DNA of 29,788 nucleotides from an uncultured Oscillospiraceae bacterium. Lineage in GTDB: Bacteria > Bacillota > Clostridia > Oscillospirales > Ruminococcaceae. The notes under the pieces are model-generated. The model saw nothing but the letters and a program-made list of their open reading frames with translations. It was not told the DNA's origin and ran no database searches. The stretch covers positions 4,588 to 34,375 of the forward strand of contig CAJTSP010000012.1 of assembly GCA_910578965.1 (NCBI GenBank). Reading direction: 5' to 3'. The translations under genes and the position numbers were made by a program. This document shows positions 29,612 to 29,788 of the stretch, piece after piece; positions within the stretch are counted from its first letter, which is position 1, and each line of letters starts with the position of its first letter.

Positions 29612-29674
29612 GCGGTGAGATAAGAAAACAAAGAATCCGAATAAAATTCAATCCACCGGAAATTCGCTGGGCGG
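29612..29674. repeat. Dispersed ~62-bp repeat, copy 2
   Basis: Second copy of the element at 3618-3679, same orientation, starting GCGGTGAGATAAGAAAACAA. It begins 26 bp after the gluQ stop. Two hairpins follow it: TTTCGCC/GGCGAAA (29730-29746) and TTTTACCGC/GCGGTAAAA (29758-29779). The window ends shortly after, so the full extent of the downstream element is not visible. Confidence 0.75.
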
Positions 29675-29757
29675 CCGTAGCCGCAAGGAAGGAAAGCGAA
29701 GGGGCCCTTGTCCGGCTCGGGGCCGGCCATTTCGCCTTTGGCGAAACCGGGCTTGCA

Positions 29758-29779
29758 TTTTACCGCTGACGCGGTAAAA
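29758..29779. terminator. Hairpin at the window end
   Basis: TTTTACCGC (29758-29766) and GCGGTAAAA (29771-29779) form a perfect 9-bp stem around TGAC. It could terminate gluQ transcription, although no U-tract follows. It may instead belong to the dispersed repeat's flank. Confidence 0.4.
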
Positions 29780-29788
29780 CCCCAGACC

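Overview
The window looks like chromosomal DNA of a high-GC member of the Clostridia, most likely an Oscillospiraceae/Ruminococcaceae-type gut anaerobe. The grounds are strong AGGAGG-type ribosome binding sites, the Firmicutes order noc - parA - parB - serS near the replication origin, a CarD-type regulator, TRAP transport, and genes typical of gut Firmicutes (CmpB-like membrane protein, paired bPH2 proteins, a YkvI-type carrier). There is no phage, transposase, integrase or CRISPR array. The taxonomic call is an inference from gene content and composition.

Layout. (1) 1-5164, plus strand: chromosome segregation block (Noc-like protein, a long intergenic region with a parS-like site inside a 50-bp palindrome, ParA, ParB) and seryl-tRNA synthetase. 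(2) 5250-10524, minus strand: an acid-sugar utilisation cluster made of a FadR-type GntR regulator, an enolase-superfamily enzyme resembling D-galactarolactone cycloisomerase, and a DctP-DctQ-DctM TRAP transporter. A 25-bp palindromic operator lies before the enzyme gene, a similar AT-rich quasi-palindrome overlaps the regulator promoter, and a strong terminator closes the cluster. (3) 10626-11387: tRNA-Met and tRNA-Glu behind a perfect consensus promoter, with a long hairpin between them and an array of repeats and hairpins after them. (4) 11417-16020: a LysR regulator divergent from a three-gene operon coding for a MtaA/URO-D-type zinc protein, a CyuA-like Fe-S lyase (L-cysteine desulfidase family) and a YkvI-type amine/amino-acid carrier. 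This is the best candidate for an undescribed system. (5) 16139-21400, minus strand: SDR oxidoreductase, HAD phosphatase, two bPH2 membrane proteins, and two TrkA-type NAD-binding potassium-transport regulators. (6) 22078-23780, plus strand: undecaprenyl-diphosphatase and a CmpB-type membrane protein. (7) 23837-26021, minus strand: an AT-rich GNAT acetyltransferase, probably acquired by transfer, a CarD-family regulator and a Cys-rich lipoprotein. (8) 26297-29585, plus strand: M18 aminopeptidase, a HEAT-repeat DNA alkylation repair protein and glutamyl-Q-tRNA(Asp) synthetase.

How the parts relate. The segregation genes, serS, uppP, gluQ and the tRNAs are housekeeping. The two metabolic inserts (TRAP/acid sugar and URO-D/desulfidase/carrier) each carry their own regulator and transporter, as self-contained substrate-utilisation modules do, and they flank the tRNA pair. 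The intergenic DNA is unusually rich in palindromes and dispersed repeats: a ~62-bp repeat at both ends of the window, a recurring TTTTGGGGCAA inverted repeat, a ~128-bp tandem pair after tRNA-Glu, and a 25-bp direct repeat near 26.1 kb.
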